37,937 nt of DNA from Microcaldota archaeon (lineage in GTDB: Archaea; Micrarchaeota; Micrarchaeia; Micrarchaeales; CABMGC01): NCBI GenBank assembly GCA_021851065.1, contig JAJZJQ010000014.1, forward strand, positions 1 to 37,937, read 5' to 3'. Shown in pieces: positions 24,168 through 31,891 of this stretch. Made by a program: the position numbers and the translations under genes. The notes under the pieces are model-generated. The model made no database searches, had not been told where the DNA came from, and was given only the letters and a program-made list of their open reading frames with translations. Numbering within the stretch: the first letter of the stretch is position 1; each line of letters opens with the position of its first letter.

Positions 24168-25058
24168 CTAAAAATATTCGCTGGACGAAAGCATTCCATG
24201 TAGAATCCTTAGCCCTTTCTTCATCCCAACAGGTTTCTCAGTAACGTATTTCCCGAGTTTCCCAGTGCTGAACTTCACCCTCAACGGGCGCCTTACCAGC
24301 TGTTGCAGGTCTGAAAATCCACAGGGTTCTATCAATCCATCATCCAACTCGAATTCCCTGCATACTGCCTTGGCGAAATCATACTTGCTTATGCAATCCT
24401 TCCCGGCTATGTTGAAAATTCCCTTGGCGTTAGCGCTGATAAGTACAAAAACTGACCTCACAAGATCGTCTACAAGTGTGGGTGTCGCATACTGGTCAGT
24501 GGCGGCTTTCACCTTCACTCCTTTGTGCAGATTCTCTATTATAAACTGCGGGAAACCTTTCTTTCCTGTCCTGCTCATTCTTCCATACGTTCCTGAAGTC
24601 CTTGCTATGATGTGGTCTATGTCGAATATATCCATCATTGTCTCTACGGCCCACTTCGTCCTGCCAAGATAATTGACTGGGTCAGGCCGGTCTCTTTCAG
24701 TATACACTGCCTTTGTGCCTGAAAATACGAGGTCAGAGGATATGAATATGTATTTGGCCCCGGATTGCCTGCTGGCATCCATCAAATTCCTAGAACCTTC
24801 AAAATCTATGGCCCACGCATCATCCTTGTGTGACTCTGCGCGTTCAACGCTGTTTATCCCATGCGCATCGAAAACCACATCCGGTCTGATCTTCCCAAAA
24901 AGCCCAAATACCGCGCGCCTGTCCACAACATCAAGCTGCAATAATCCTTCTTTCTTGTTTTTAGCATATGTGCCGTATGTCTCATACTTCTGAAGGCCCA
25001 ACTCGAATGCCTTGGCTCCTATGAGCCCGGTGGCACCTATTACAAGCAATCTATCCAT
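24168..25058 (-). CDS. RmlD-like paralogue without the catalytic Tyr
   Basis: 296 residues, clearly paralogous to the gene at 21993, with IGATGLIG and FISSDLVFSG. The YxxxK catalytic Tyr, at position 131 in the paralogue, is Leu here (NYLGRTK); K135 remains, and the Tyr of the SSDYVF phrase is also Leu. It therefore may not be a normal reductase. RmlD-fold proteins without activity exist (for example the MAT2B regulatory subunit), so a binding or regulatory role, or a shifted reaction, is possible. It is the downstream neighbour of the C-methyltransferase on the same strand (36-base gap). Confidence 0.8.
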   Translation of the reverse strand: MDRLLVIGATGLIGAKAFELGLQKYETYGTYAKNKKEGLLQLDVVDRRAVFGLFGKIRPDVVFDAHGINSVERAESHKDDAWAIDFEGSRNLMDASRQSGAKYIFISSDLVFSGTKAVYTERDRPDPVNYLGRTKWAVETMMDIFDIDHIIARTSGTYGRMSRTGKKGFPQFIIENLHKGVKVKAATDQYATPTLVDDLVRSVFVLISANAKGIFNIAGKDCISKYDFAKAVCREFELDDGLIEPCGFSDLQQLVRRPLRVKFSTGKLGKYVTEKPVGMKKGLRILHGMLSSSEYF

Positions 25059-25084
25059 GGGGTCACTGCGTGCAGATTATCGAG

Positions 25085-25108
25085 CCGTCCGTATCCTATA
25101 TCGGACGG
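25085..25108. repeat. Inverted repeat between divergent genes
   Basis: CCGTCCG (25085-25091) and CGGACGG (25102-25108) form an exact 7-base dyad around a 10-base AT-rich centre, 27 bases before the RmlD-like paralogue and 72 before the flippase. Centre-to-centre spacing is about 17 bases, near two helical turns, which suits a dimeric regulator. It is not followed by a T-tract. It could be an operator. Confidence 0.5.
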
Positions 25109-25179
25109 AAATGTATTTATACACGATACCGCGCAGATACGAAACTACCATGCATTATTAATAAACCCCTAAAAAAGTA

Positions 25180-26739
25180 ATGATACTGATGAAGCGAAGC
25201 ATGGATGTGGGCTCCAGGGCAGTGCATGTGGCTAGTTACGTTCTGTTTGGCAAGATATTCAATTTCATAGTGCTCGGCATTGCACTTATACTTGTCACGC
25301 GCCTTCTGGGCCCTGGCCAATACGGGTACTACACCCTCGCCACAGCTTTTGCATCAATCTTTAGCGTAATCGGCTATTTCGGAGTAGGTTCTGCTCTCCA
25401 GAAATTCATGGCCCAGTACCAGCAGGAAAAGAAGAAAGATGAAATGGACCTACTAATATCAAATGCCCTTGTCTTAGTGGTCATATCTGGGCTTGTGATG
25501 GGTGCCATCTTCATTATGTTCGATCAGGCAATAGCATCCTATGTCTATCCCCACTCGCAGGGCATGGGCTATCTCATAGAAGCCATCACGGCCTGGATAA
25601 TAATAGTGATGTTCTTCGGCACATTTTACGATGCCCTCGTGGGACTTGGAAACGGCAAAGCCGTAGCAATAGTGGTTTCTGTGCAGGCTCTTTTCCAGGC
25701 AGCAATAAGCATAGGGCTCTCGTATGAGTGGCATAGTGCGATAGCTCCTATATACGGGCTCATCTTCGGCTACCTACTGGGCTTCTTTGCTGGTCTGTGG
25801 ATCGTATTCAAGCAGGATCAGTTCTCATTTCGCATGCCCTCCTACAAGTACATCAAAAGAATACTTGGGTTTTCAGCCCCTCTGGCACTGTCCTCTGCGA
25901 TAGGCGGGTTCGTAGGGAATCTTGGACTGATCTACCTTGGCTACTTTGTGCTTACCTCAGTCATAGGCAACATGGGCGTAGCCGCGCGCACAAATTCCCT
26001 TCTGTCAGTAATCTTCGACTCCATAAGTGTTTCCATACTGCCGGCATTCTCCGCGGCATTAGCAAACAGAGGCACTGCGAACAAGATGGGCAAGATTTAC
26101 AGCTACACTGTCTATCTTGCTATTCTGCTTGTTTCGCCGCTGTTATTCTACATAGCTGCACTAGCAACTCCGTTCTCCTACTCTATATTTGGCAGCGGAT
26201 ATGCATACGCGCCGCTATACATATCCATAGCTGCCATAGGTCTTTTGATAGGGATAGCCGGCTCTTATGCAAGCACCCTGCTAATCAGCTCTGGCAAGGT
26301 AAAGCCAGTGCTGACATCCAACGTCATCGTGTACCTTATCGCGCTAGTCCTATTCATCATGCTGCTGCCAACGTTCAAAGGCATGGGTTATGCGCTCATA
26401 ACCTTCATACTACTTCCATTCATGCTAGACGTAGCCTTCATCAGGAATCTGAGCAGACTCTACCGTCTGGACTTTAGGATCAGGAAGATGATTGGGATTC
26501 TCATTTCAAATGCCATCCTATTTATTGCCCTGATCCTGCTAGGTACCGTTATAGGCGGCATAGGGCTTCTAGCTGTTGGCGCAGCCTTGGTTCTGGCAGC
26601 ATACCCTCTGCTTGCTGTATTTACCGGAGGAGCCGATATCGGCGATATAAATACCTTGAAGGAGCTATCCCATAGCATACCGAGTTTAGGCATAGTGCTC
26701 AGAATGCTGGCCGATTATGCCTCCATTGCAATACGGTGA
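25180..26739 (+). CDS. Wzx-type polysaccharide flippase
   Basis: 519 residues with many hydrophobic helices (about 14 by eye), in the MATE-like oligosaccharide flippase family. It opens VLFGKIFNFIVLGIALILVTRLLGPGQYG, the typical Wzx start. Charged loops such as KKKDEMD and HSQG separate segments. It should move lipid-linked sugar units across the cytoplasmic membrane, linking the synthesis genes to the cell surface. Starts at 25180 or 25189 are both possible. No polymerase or oligosaccharyltransferase is seen in the window. Confidence 0.87.
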   Translation: MILMKRSMDVGSRAVHVASYVLFGKIFNFIVLGIALILVTRLLGPGQYGYYTLATAFASIFSVIGYFGVGSALQKFMAQYQQEKKKDEMDLLISNALVLVVISGLVMGAIFIMFDQAIASYVYPHSQGMGYLIEAITAWIIIVMFFGTFYDALVGLGNGKAVAIVVSVQALFQAAISIGLSYEWHSAIAPIYGLIFGYLLGFFAGLWIVFKQDQFSFRMPSYKYIKRILGFSAPLALSSAIGGFVGNLGLIYLGYFVLTSVIGNMGVAARTNSLLSVIFDSISVSILPAFSAALANRGTANKMGKIYSYTVYLAILLVSPLLFYIAALATPFSYSIFGSGYAYAPLYISIAAIGLLIGIAGSYASTLLISSGKVKPVLTSNVIVYLIALVLFIMLLPTFKGMGYALITFILLPFMLDVAFIRNLSRLYRLDFRIRKMIGILISNAILFIALILLGTVIGGIGLLAVGAALVLAAYPLLAVFTGGADIGDINTLKELSHSIPSLGIVLRMLADYASIAIR

Positions 26740-26788
26740 TCTCTGCGCCAGCAGTTGCCTTGGCTACTGCCACTAAGTGCCCTATATG

Positions 26789-27868
26789 CTATTCTGCTAT
26801 CTTTTTGTAGAATTCGATGGTCTTCAAAGCGCACCTGTGCCAGGTAAACCTCCTTGCATAATCTACTTCTTTCTTGAGTTCCCTGCTGCTAATGCCATTA
26901 TGCCTTAGATCAGTTATTAGCTGCGCCATATGCCCTGGCGATCTGGCCTCGATGCAGTGCTCCCTGTTCTCCTGTGAGAGATTCCCGGACTTATTTAATA
27001 TAACCGGAAGACCCCGCGCCCTTGCCTCCAGTATCGACTGGCTATGGCTCTCGTAAACGCTAGGAAACAGGAAAACATCAAACCTGTCATAGATGTCTAC
27101 CAGAGCATCTTCAGGGGCAAATCCCATGAATCGTATCCTCCTGTCACCTGCCGCCATGGCAGCGAGATTGCCATATTCTCCGGATTTTTTCCCCCATATC
27201 TCAAATATCATGTCGGGATCCTTGATGGCTCTGAAAGCCTCTATTGCAAACTTTACATTCTTCCTCGCGTTGAGAGCGCCTATATAGCCAGCCACAAATT
27301 TCTTTCCGTGCTTCTTGTGAGCAATGGGTTTCGATATAAAGATGCCGTTGACTCCTATATTTATCACAGATATCCTTCTCCCGTCATAGCCAAGCTTGAT
27401 GGCCTCTTCCTTCGCCTGTTTTGAGACTGCTATAAGATAATCCGAGGACATCATTTGCCTCCTTATCAAACTGCCAATAACTTCTCTGGGGTGTATTTTA
27501 TCATAGAGCGACCGTTTTCTAGCTGAATACAGCATGTGCCCCTCAGGCACAATCACGAGTTCATGCACGGTGGTTACAATGGGCCCTCTTGCCAAAAATG
27601 GATTTAGCATTATCGGCGCAGGGCAGTGTATTACGTCATATTTCCTCAGGTTCTTTACTGACGAATGCATTGTAAAGGAGGCCTTGCGCAAAAAATCCCC
27701 ACTTGCAAATCCCAGCTCCAGCTTATCTACGCATATGCCGCTCTCGGCGGCTATCTGCGAAAGATGGGTATACAGCTCATATGCGTATTTTTGCGGACCC
27801 TTCCCTAACGTTTTATCGAAATTTCCTGCCATACTTAACAATCCAACATCGAGTATCTTACCGTGCAT
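26789..27868 (-). CDS. Glycosyltransferase family 4
   Basis: 359 residues, GT-B fold. The C-terminal half has AGYIGALNARKN, IYDRFDVFLFPSVYES and ILEARARGLPVIL with the EX7E acids. TATAAA-like sequence on the minus strand at 27894-27905 sits about 30 bases before the ATG, so the gene has its own leaderless promoter. It resembles the GT4 at 12562 in overall layout and in its closing FTWHRC. Sugar and acceptor are unknown. Confidence 0.86.
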   Translation of the reverse strand: MHGKILDVGLLSMAGNFDKTLGKGPQKYAYELYTHLSQIAAESGICVDKLELGFASGDFLRKASFTMHSSVKNLRKYDVIHCPAPIMLNPFLARGPIVTTVHELVIVPEGHMLYSARKRSLYDKIHPREVIGSLIRRQMMSSDYLIAVSKQAKEEAIKLGYDGRRISVINIGVNGIFISKPIAHKKHGKKFVAGYIGALNARKNVKFAIEAFRAIKDPDMIFEIWGKKSGEYGNLAAMAAGDRRIRFMGFAPEDALVDIYDRFDVFLFPSVYESHSQSILEARARGLPVILNKSGNLSQENREHCIEARSPGHMAQLITDLRHNGISSRELKKEVDYARRFTWHRCALKTIEFYKKIAE

Positions 27869-27893
27869 ATGGTCTACCCTTCAATCTCACAAC

Positions 27894-27905
27894 GTTTTAT
27901 ATCCC
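27894..27905 (-). promoter_or_regulatory. TATA box for the GT4 gene
   Basis: Minus-strand reading GGGATATAAAAC, about 30 bases before the ATG at 27868. Confidence 0.5.
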
Positions 27906-27995
27906 AATTAGTTATATTAGTGTCTCATTCATTACCTATAAAATCTCCGGACTTCTATCAATATCAGTAATGTTTCATCGAACCATCAAAAATAC

Positions 27996-28826
27996 CTATC
28001 CAGTCTGGTCATTCCGTGTAGCATAAAAGTTTGAACTTATTGCAATTGCATCTCTGTAATCATTTATTGTTCTTCCAGTTTCCGCATCGTACACGTCGAA
28101 TCCCTGCTCTCTAACCTGGTTTATCACTGAATTGAGCGGAACCTTCCGTTCAATTAGTCTCCTTAGATGCTGCTCAAATATGATGTGCTTTACACTCTTA
28201 AGCGATCTTTTTGCACCTTCCAATACTTCAAATTCATATCCTTCAACATCTATTTTTATTACATCGGGCTTCTCGCATATGGTATCCAACGTAACGGCTT
28301 TAACTTCCTCATAGCCAACAGAGTCGTGGTAGTCTATACTGGTTTCTGCATCTCCCCATCTAGCTATTCCTATCTTTACTATCGTGTCTTTTGAGAATGC
28401 TGCATTGTGCAGCAAGTTCACATTCTTTATATTGTTTATTTTTACGTTGTTTTCCAGCCTCTTGTAAACCTTACTCTGCGGTTCAAGTGCAGTTATCGAG
28501 CCTGTTCCATTAAGTAAACTTGCAGCTAATAAGGTATAGTATCCTGAATTTGCCCCTACATCTACAAAATTAGTCCCCTTTGTTATTACCCTAGATAGAA
28601 TCTTTGTCACACCAGGTTCATATCCAATTCCATTGGCTAGGCATTCATATATCAATTCATCCTGGCTGCTATATGGGTCAAACACCATTGTCATATTGTT
28701 TATCTTTAATTCAGGATTAGCCCTTATCTTTCTTGCAGTGGCTTCTATTGCCTTCTGACTTGGCCTACTGCGTGCCCCTAACCTTATAAGAAGCTTGTAC
28801 AACTCCAAATGCTTGACCCAGTCCAT
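27996..28826 (-). CDS. FkbM-family methyltransferase
   Basis: 276 residues with NFVDVGANSGYYTLLAA for SAM, ALEPQ and IKIDVEGYEFEVLEGA. Codon use and base composition are more AT-rich than most neighbours, suggesting a different origin. Divergent from the next FkbM gene, with 165 AT-rich bases between them. The likely role is O-methylation of a glycan sugar. Confidence 0.85.
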   Translation of the reverse strand: MDWVKHLELYKLLIRLGARSRPSQKAIEATARKIRANPELKINNMTMVFDPYSSQDELIYECLANGIGYEPGVTKILSRVITKGTNFVDVGANSGYYTLLAASLLNGTGSITALEPQSKVYKRLENNVKINNIKNVNLLHNAAFSKDTIVKIGIARWGDAETSIDYHDSVGYEEVKAVTLDTICEKPDVIKIDVEGYEFEVLEGAKRSLKSVKHIIFEQHLRRLIERKVPLNSVINQVREQGFDVYDAETGRTINDYRDAIAISSNFYATRNDQTG

Positions 28827-28963
28827 AGGATAATCATCTAATAGTTAGTTTCATGCAATGATCTAATAAAAACATCGACTATCTCCAAATTTCGGCTCTT
28901 ATGTATCTGGCCTACGAAAACCACTAAATATAGGTTCCTTGTATTCATTTAATGCAGCAGATT

Positions 28964-28972
28964 TTTAAATTA
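28964..28972 (+). promoter_or_regulatory. TATA-like box for the third FkbM gene
   Basis: TTTTTAAAT lies about 24 bases before the ATG at 28992, a leaderless spacing. The whole divergent gap is AT-rich, which lowers the weight. Confidence 0.35.
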
Positions 28973-28991
28973 TCTCTAAGAATAAAAATCC

Positions 28992-29954
28992 ATGATCAAT
29001 TTCGAACCAAGAAGCAATATCAGAGCAACAGACATTACCAAAATCTACTATACCTATTTTCTAAACGGCATTACTTTTACACACCTGATAGGAATCCGTA
29101 ATATGGTACTAGTAACTCTCTTCAGGTTGAACCTGGTTAAGAAGTTCAAGATCAATTTCAAGGGGAATGAGTACAATATAACCTCGATGCAAGATTATTA
29201 TGAATTCTGGCATAAAGGTCCTGGCAACATGGACCGCTACAAGGGCCTCAAAATAAGTGGCAATTCCATAAGCTTGACATTTAAAGGAAAACGACTCAGG
29301 TTCTTTATACAAAACTCAAGCCCAAGAGCGATATACAACTACTCTAACCTACTATTCGAGCAATTCACTAGTAATCAATATAAAGTCGATGTCCGTGGCA
29401 AGATCGTAGTTGATATTGGCGCTTACCTTGGCGAAACAGCAGTTTACTTTACTTTAAACGGGGCTAAAAAGGTCATATCTCTTGAGCCCTACCCAAGCGC
29501 TTATGACTTAGCAAAAAAGAATCTGGCAATAAACCACGTAACAAACAAGGTTAAACTCTTCAATTACGGGATAAGTGGCAGGGAAAATATTATCAAGATA
29601 GATCCAAAAGTAGAAACTAGTACAACAAGCGATCTAAAATATTTCTCAAAAGGAAAGTCAGTGAAGTTGGTACCACTAAGCACTCTTGTAAAAGACCACA
29701 ACCTTGATAATGCGGTACTTAAAGCAGATTGTGAAGGAGCAGAATACGACATGATACTCGGATGCAGCGACGAGATATTGAGGAAATTTAGCCATATGGT
29801 GCTCGAATATACCTACGGGTATATCAACTTGGAGAAGAGGCTCAAAAAAGCAGGCTTTAAGGTATCACACACTGGCCCTGGAGCCATGTATTCTGGAGAT
29901 GCAGATCCACATAATCAGTTAATAGGCCTGATCTGCGCGACTCGCATAGACTAA
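28992..29954 (+). CDS. FkbM-family methyltransferase, divergent
   Basis: 320 residues; a long N-terminal part (1-120) precedes the SAM motif VVDIGAYLGETAVYF, with Tyr where most FkbM proteins have Asn. SLEPYPSAYDLAKKN and LKADCEGAEYDMI follow, the latter with Cys in place of Val in DVEG. Strongly AT-rich and weakly like the other two FkbM proteins, so it may be a recent transfer. Role: sugar O-methylation, by family only. Confidence 0.78.
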   Translation: MINFEPRSNIRATDITKIYYTYFLNGITFTHLIGIRNMVLVTLFRLNLVKKFKINFKGNEYNITSMQDYYEFWHKGPGNMDRYKGLKISGNSISLTFKGKRLRFFIQNSSPRAIYNYSNLLFEQFTSNQYKVDVRGKIVVDIGAYLGETAVYFTLNGAKKVISLEPYPSAYDLAKKNLAINHVTNKVKLFNYGISGRENIIKIDPKVETSTTSDLKYFSKGKSVKLVPLSTLVKDHNLDNAVLKADCEGAEYDMILGCSDEILRKFSHMVLEYTYGYINLEKRLKKAGFKVSHTGPGAMYSGDADPHNQLIGLICATRID

Positions 29955-29961
29955 TCTGCAG

Positions 29962-29983
29962 TAGTGGTTTAACCAAGCCACTT
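29962..29983 (+). terminator. Hairpin after the FkbM gene
   Basis: AGTGG (29963-29967) pairs with CCACT (29978-29982), followed by TTCATTTAAAA. It fits a transcript end just after the stop at 29954. Confidence 0.4.
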
Positions 29984-30277
29984 TCATTTAAAAACAGCAA
30001 TAAATTTATATCATAGGAAAAGTTTAACTTCATCTGTCATGCAATATGTGCTGACATTAGCTTATTAAGACTGCTTAATGTTATTCCAGATTAGCAACCA
30101 CGCTATCAAATTAATTACACTAAGAGCCCAATTTGTTATAGATCTAAGGATTTGATATAGCTTTGTTGGGTTAAAGATAAAAACTGTTGCACACCCACTA
30201 TACTCGATAATAATGAAGTGGGCCCATGCACGGTGTTTTGGTCTCGTAATCCGGCACAAAGGCCCCAAGGTGATTGG
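29984..30277. other. AT-rich gap with small inverted repeats
   Basis: About 300 bases without a supported gene. It holds ATTAAG/CTTAAT (near 30064-30079) and, close to the next gene, GGGCC/GGCCC arms about 30 bases apart (near 30223-30265). The latter could fold into a leader in front of the kinase gene. No tRNA-like cloverleaf was found. Confidence 0.35.
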
Positions 30278-30799
30278 ATGAGTTTCAATCCAACTAATGT
30301 AATGAGAATAGATCGTAAGCTGCGAACAGAACTGTCAAAACCATTCGGCGAAGTCATGACTGCCTCGCGTACTGGAAAGACAATAACTGCGAAGGATACG
30401 ATCTACGCAGTAGGTGATGTCACGGTCTCGACCGTGCTGGGCCTTGGCCTGAATCCAAAGCTTGCTATATTCGACTACAGGTCAGGTCGCAGCAGACGCA
30501 ACTTCCCTGCAATACGCCGCACATACCGAATGCCTGTCGAAGTAACAAACCCTAGGGGAGAACTTAGCCTGGATTTATGGTCTGCAATCAGGAAGGCATC
30601 TAAATCAAAACTGCGCAGCAGCATAAGGGTGCATGGCGAAGAGGACCTGGCTTCGCTGGCGTGCATACATTTCTCAAAAAACGGTTCAATAGTGATGTAC
30701 GGACTAAGGGGCAAGGGCATAGCGATCATACATGTCGATGACAAGATAAAGGCCTACGTGGACGGCGTATTGAAAAGAATGTCAAAAATCTCGCAATAG
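30278..30799 (+). CDS. GTP-dependent dephospho-CoA kinase (DUF359)
   Basis: Last step of archaeal coenzyme A synthesis, phosphorylating dephospho-CoA with GTP. About 173 residues from the ATG at 30278, supported by AAGGTGATT just upstream; the frame is open back to 30218. Family marks: ELSKPFGEV, the VGDVTVSTVL strand, IFDYRSGR and the later GEEDLASL and YGLRGKGIAII. It is a housekeeping gene placed inside the glycan locus. The dehydratase gene follows after 38 bases. Confidence 0.87.
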   Translation: MSFNPTNVMRIDRKLRTELSKPFGEVMTASRTGKTITAKDTIYAVGDVTVSTVLGLGLNPKLAIFDYRSGRSRRNFPAIRRTYRMPVEVTNPRGELSLDLWSAIRKASKSKLRSSIRVHGEEDLASLACIHFSKNGSIVMYGLRGKGIAIIHVDDKIKAYVDGVLKRMSKISQ

Positions 30800-30837
30800 T
30801 TATTAACCTTCATTATACAACATAAGCAGTGATCTTC

Positions 30838-31797
30838 ATGGATAAAGTTCTTGTCACAGGCACTACGGGCTTCATAGGCAACGAGCTTGCACAAAGGCTG
30901 GTAGAGAAAGGGTACGAAGTACATGTACTGGAAAGATACATGACGGGCCGCTACTCTTTCGACCGCGGTGCAAATGTTATAACCCACTATGCAACTCTCA
31001 CCGATTATCCTGCCATAAGAAACATAATAAGGGAGGTCCAGCCTGACTACGTGGCCCATTTGGCTGCAATAAGCCCTGTATCATTCTCCTACGATCACTT
31101 TATAGAAGTAACTGAGGCCAACTACCTGGGCACCATCAACCTTGCCGAGGCATGTTACAGGGAGGTTCCGCATTTCAAGCAGCTGGTAGCGGCCGGAACT
31201 TCGGAAGAGTACGGTATGACGCTCTCGGACAAGGGCCACAAGCTTACTGAGGAGTCGCCCCTGCACCCAAACAGCCCGTATGCCGTCTCAAAGGTGGCGT
31301 GCGATCTCTATTTGCGCTACATGCATGAAGCGTATAACTTCCCATCCACCCTGCTGCGCGCTTTCAATACCTATGGCAGAAAGCACAACTCGCACTTCTT
31401 CGTAGAAAGGACCATAACACAGATGCTCAAAGGAGGAAAGGTATACCTGGGGGACAAGAGCACTGTCAGGGACTGGATATATGTGGATGACCATGTCGAC
31501 CTGTACGTAAAGGCTCTTGGGAATCCAAAGGCTGTGGGGCAGGTGATACAGGGATGCAGCGGGAAGGGCTACACTACAGAGGAGACTGCAGAAATCATAG
31601 CAAAACTCACCGGCTTCAAAGGCGATATTGTGTGGAACGCGACCCCGAAAAGGCCGCTTGACGCGCGCATACTTATAGGCGACAATTCCAAGGCGAAAAA
31701 ACTGCTTGGATGGGAGCCCAGATACACGCTTGAGGAGGGTCTTAAGAAGACCATAGACTACTGGAAGAAGGCCAAGACTGCACATGCGCAAAGCTGA
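30838..31797 (+). CDS. NDP-sugar 4,6-dehydratase (GDP-mannose dehydratase-like)
   Basis: 319 residues from the ATG at 30838 (a GTG at 30829 is in frame). VTGTTGFIGN binds NAD. The triad Thr121-Ser122-Glu123 (GTSEEYG) plus Y148 and K152 (YAVSK) is the 4,6-dehydratase signature, in the T-S-E form of GDP-mannose dehydratases, not the T-D-E of RmlB. It should remove the 6-hydroxyl of an NDP-sugar and leave a 4-keto group. Given the GDP-heptose genes, GDP-heptose is a candidate substrate, as for WcbK/DmhA-type enzymes, but GDP-mannose is equally possible. DWIYVDDHVD is the NDP-side region. Confidence 0.85.
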   Translation: MDKVLVTGTTGFIGNELAQRLVEKGYEVHVLERYMTGRYSFDRGANVITHYATLTDYPAIRNIIREVQPDYVAHLAAISPVSFSYDHFIEVTEANYLGTINLAEACYREVPHFKQLVAAGTSEEYGMTLSDKGHKLTEESPLHPNSPYAVSKVACDLYLRYMHEAYNFPSTLLRAFNTYGRKHNSHFFVERTITQMLKGGKVYLGDKSTVRDWIYVDDHVDLYVKALGNPKAVGQVIQGCSGKGYTTEETAEIIAKLTGFKGDIVWNATPKRPLDARILIGDNSKAKKLLGWEPRYTLEEGLKKTIDYWKKAKTAHAQS

Positions 31798-31891
31798 CCT
31801 GCAGCAACTGTCTAATATTGCACACGCATCTGCCATTTAATGCAGTTTCCATTCGCATCATCAGAATCCGCCTAAAGCCCATTGCATGGCA

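Noticed and set aside
30001-30277. tRNA or snoRNA-like gene in the AT-rich gap
   Set aside because: No cloverleaf and no paired C and D boxes at suitable distance were found.
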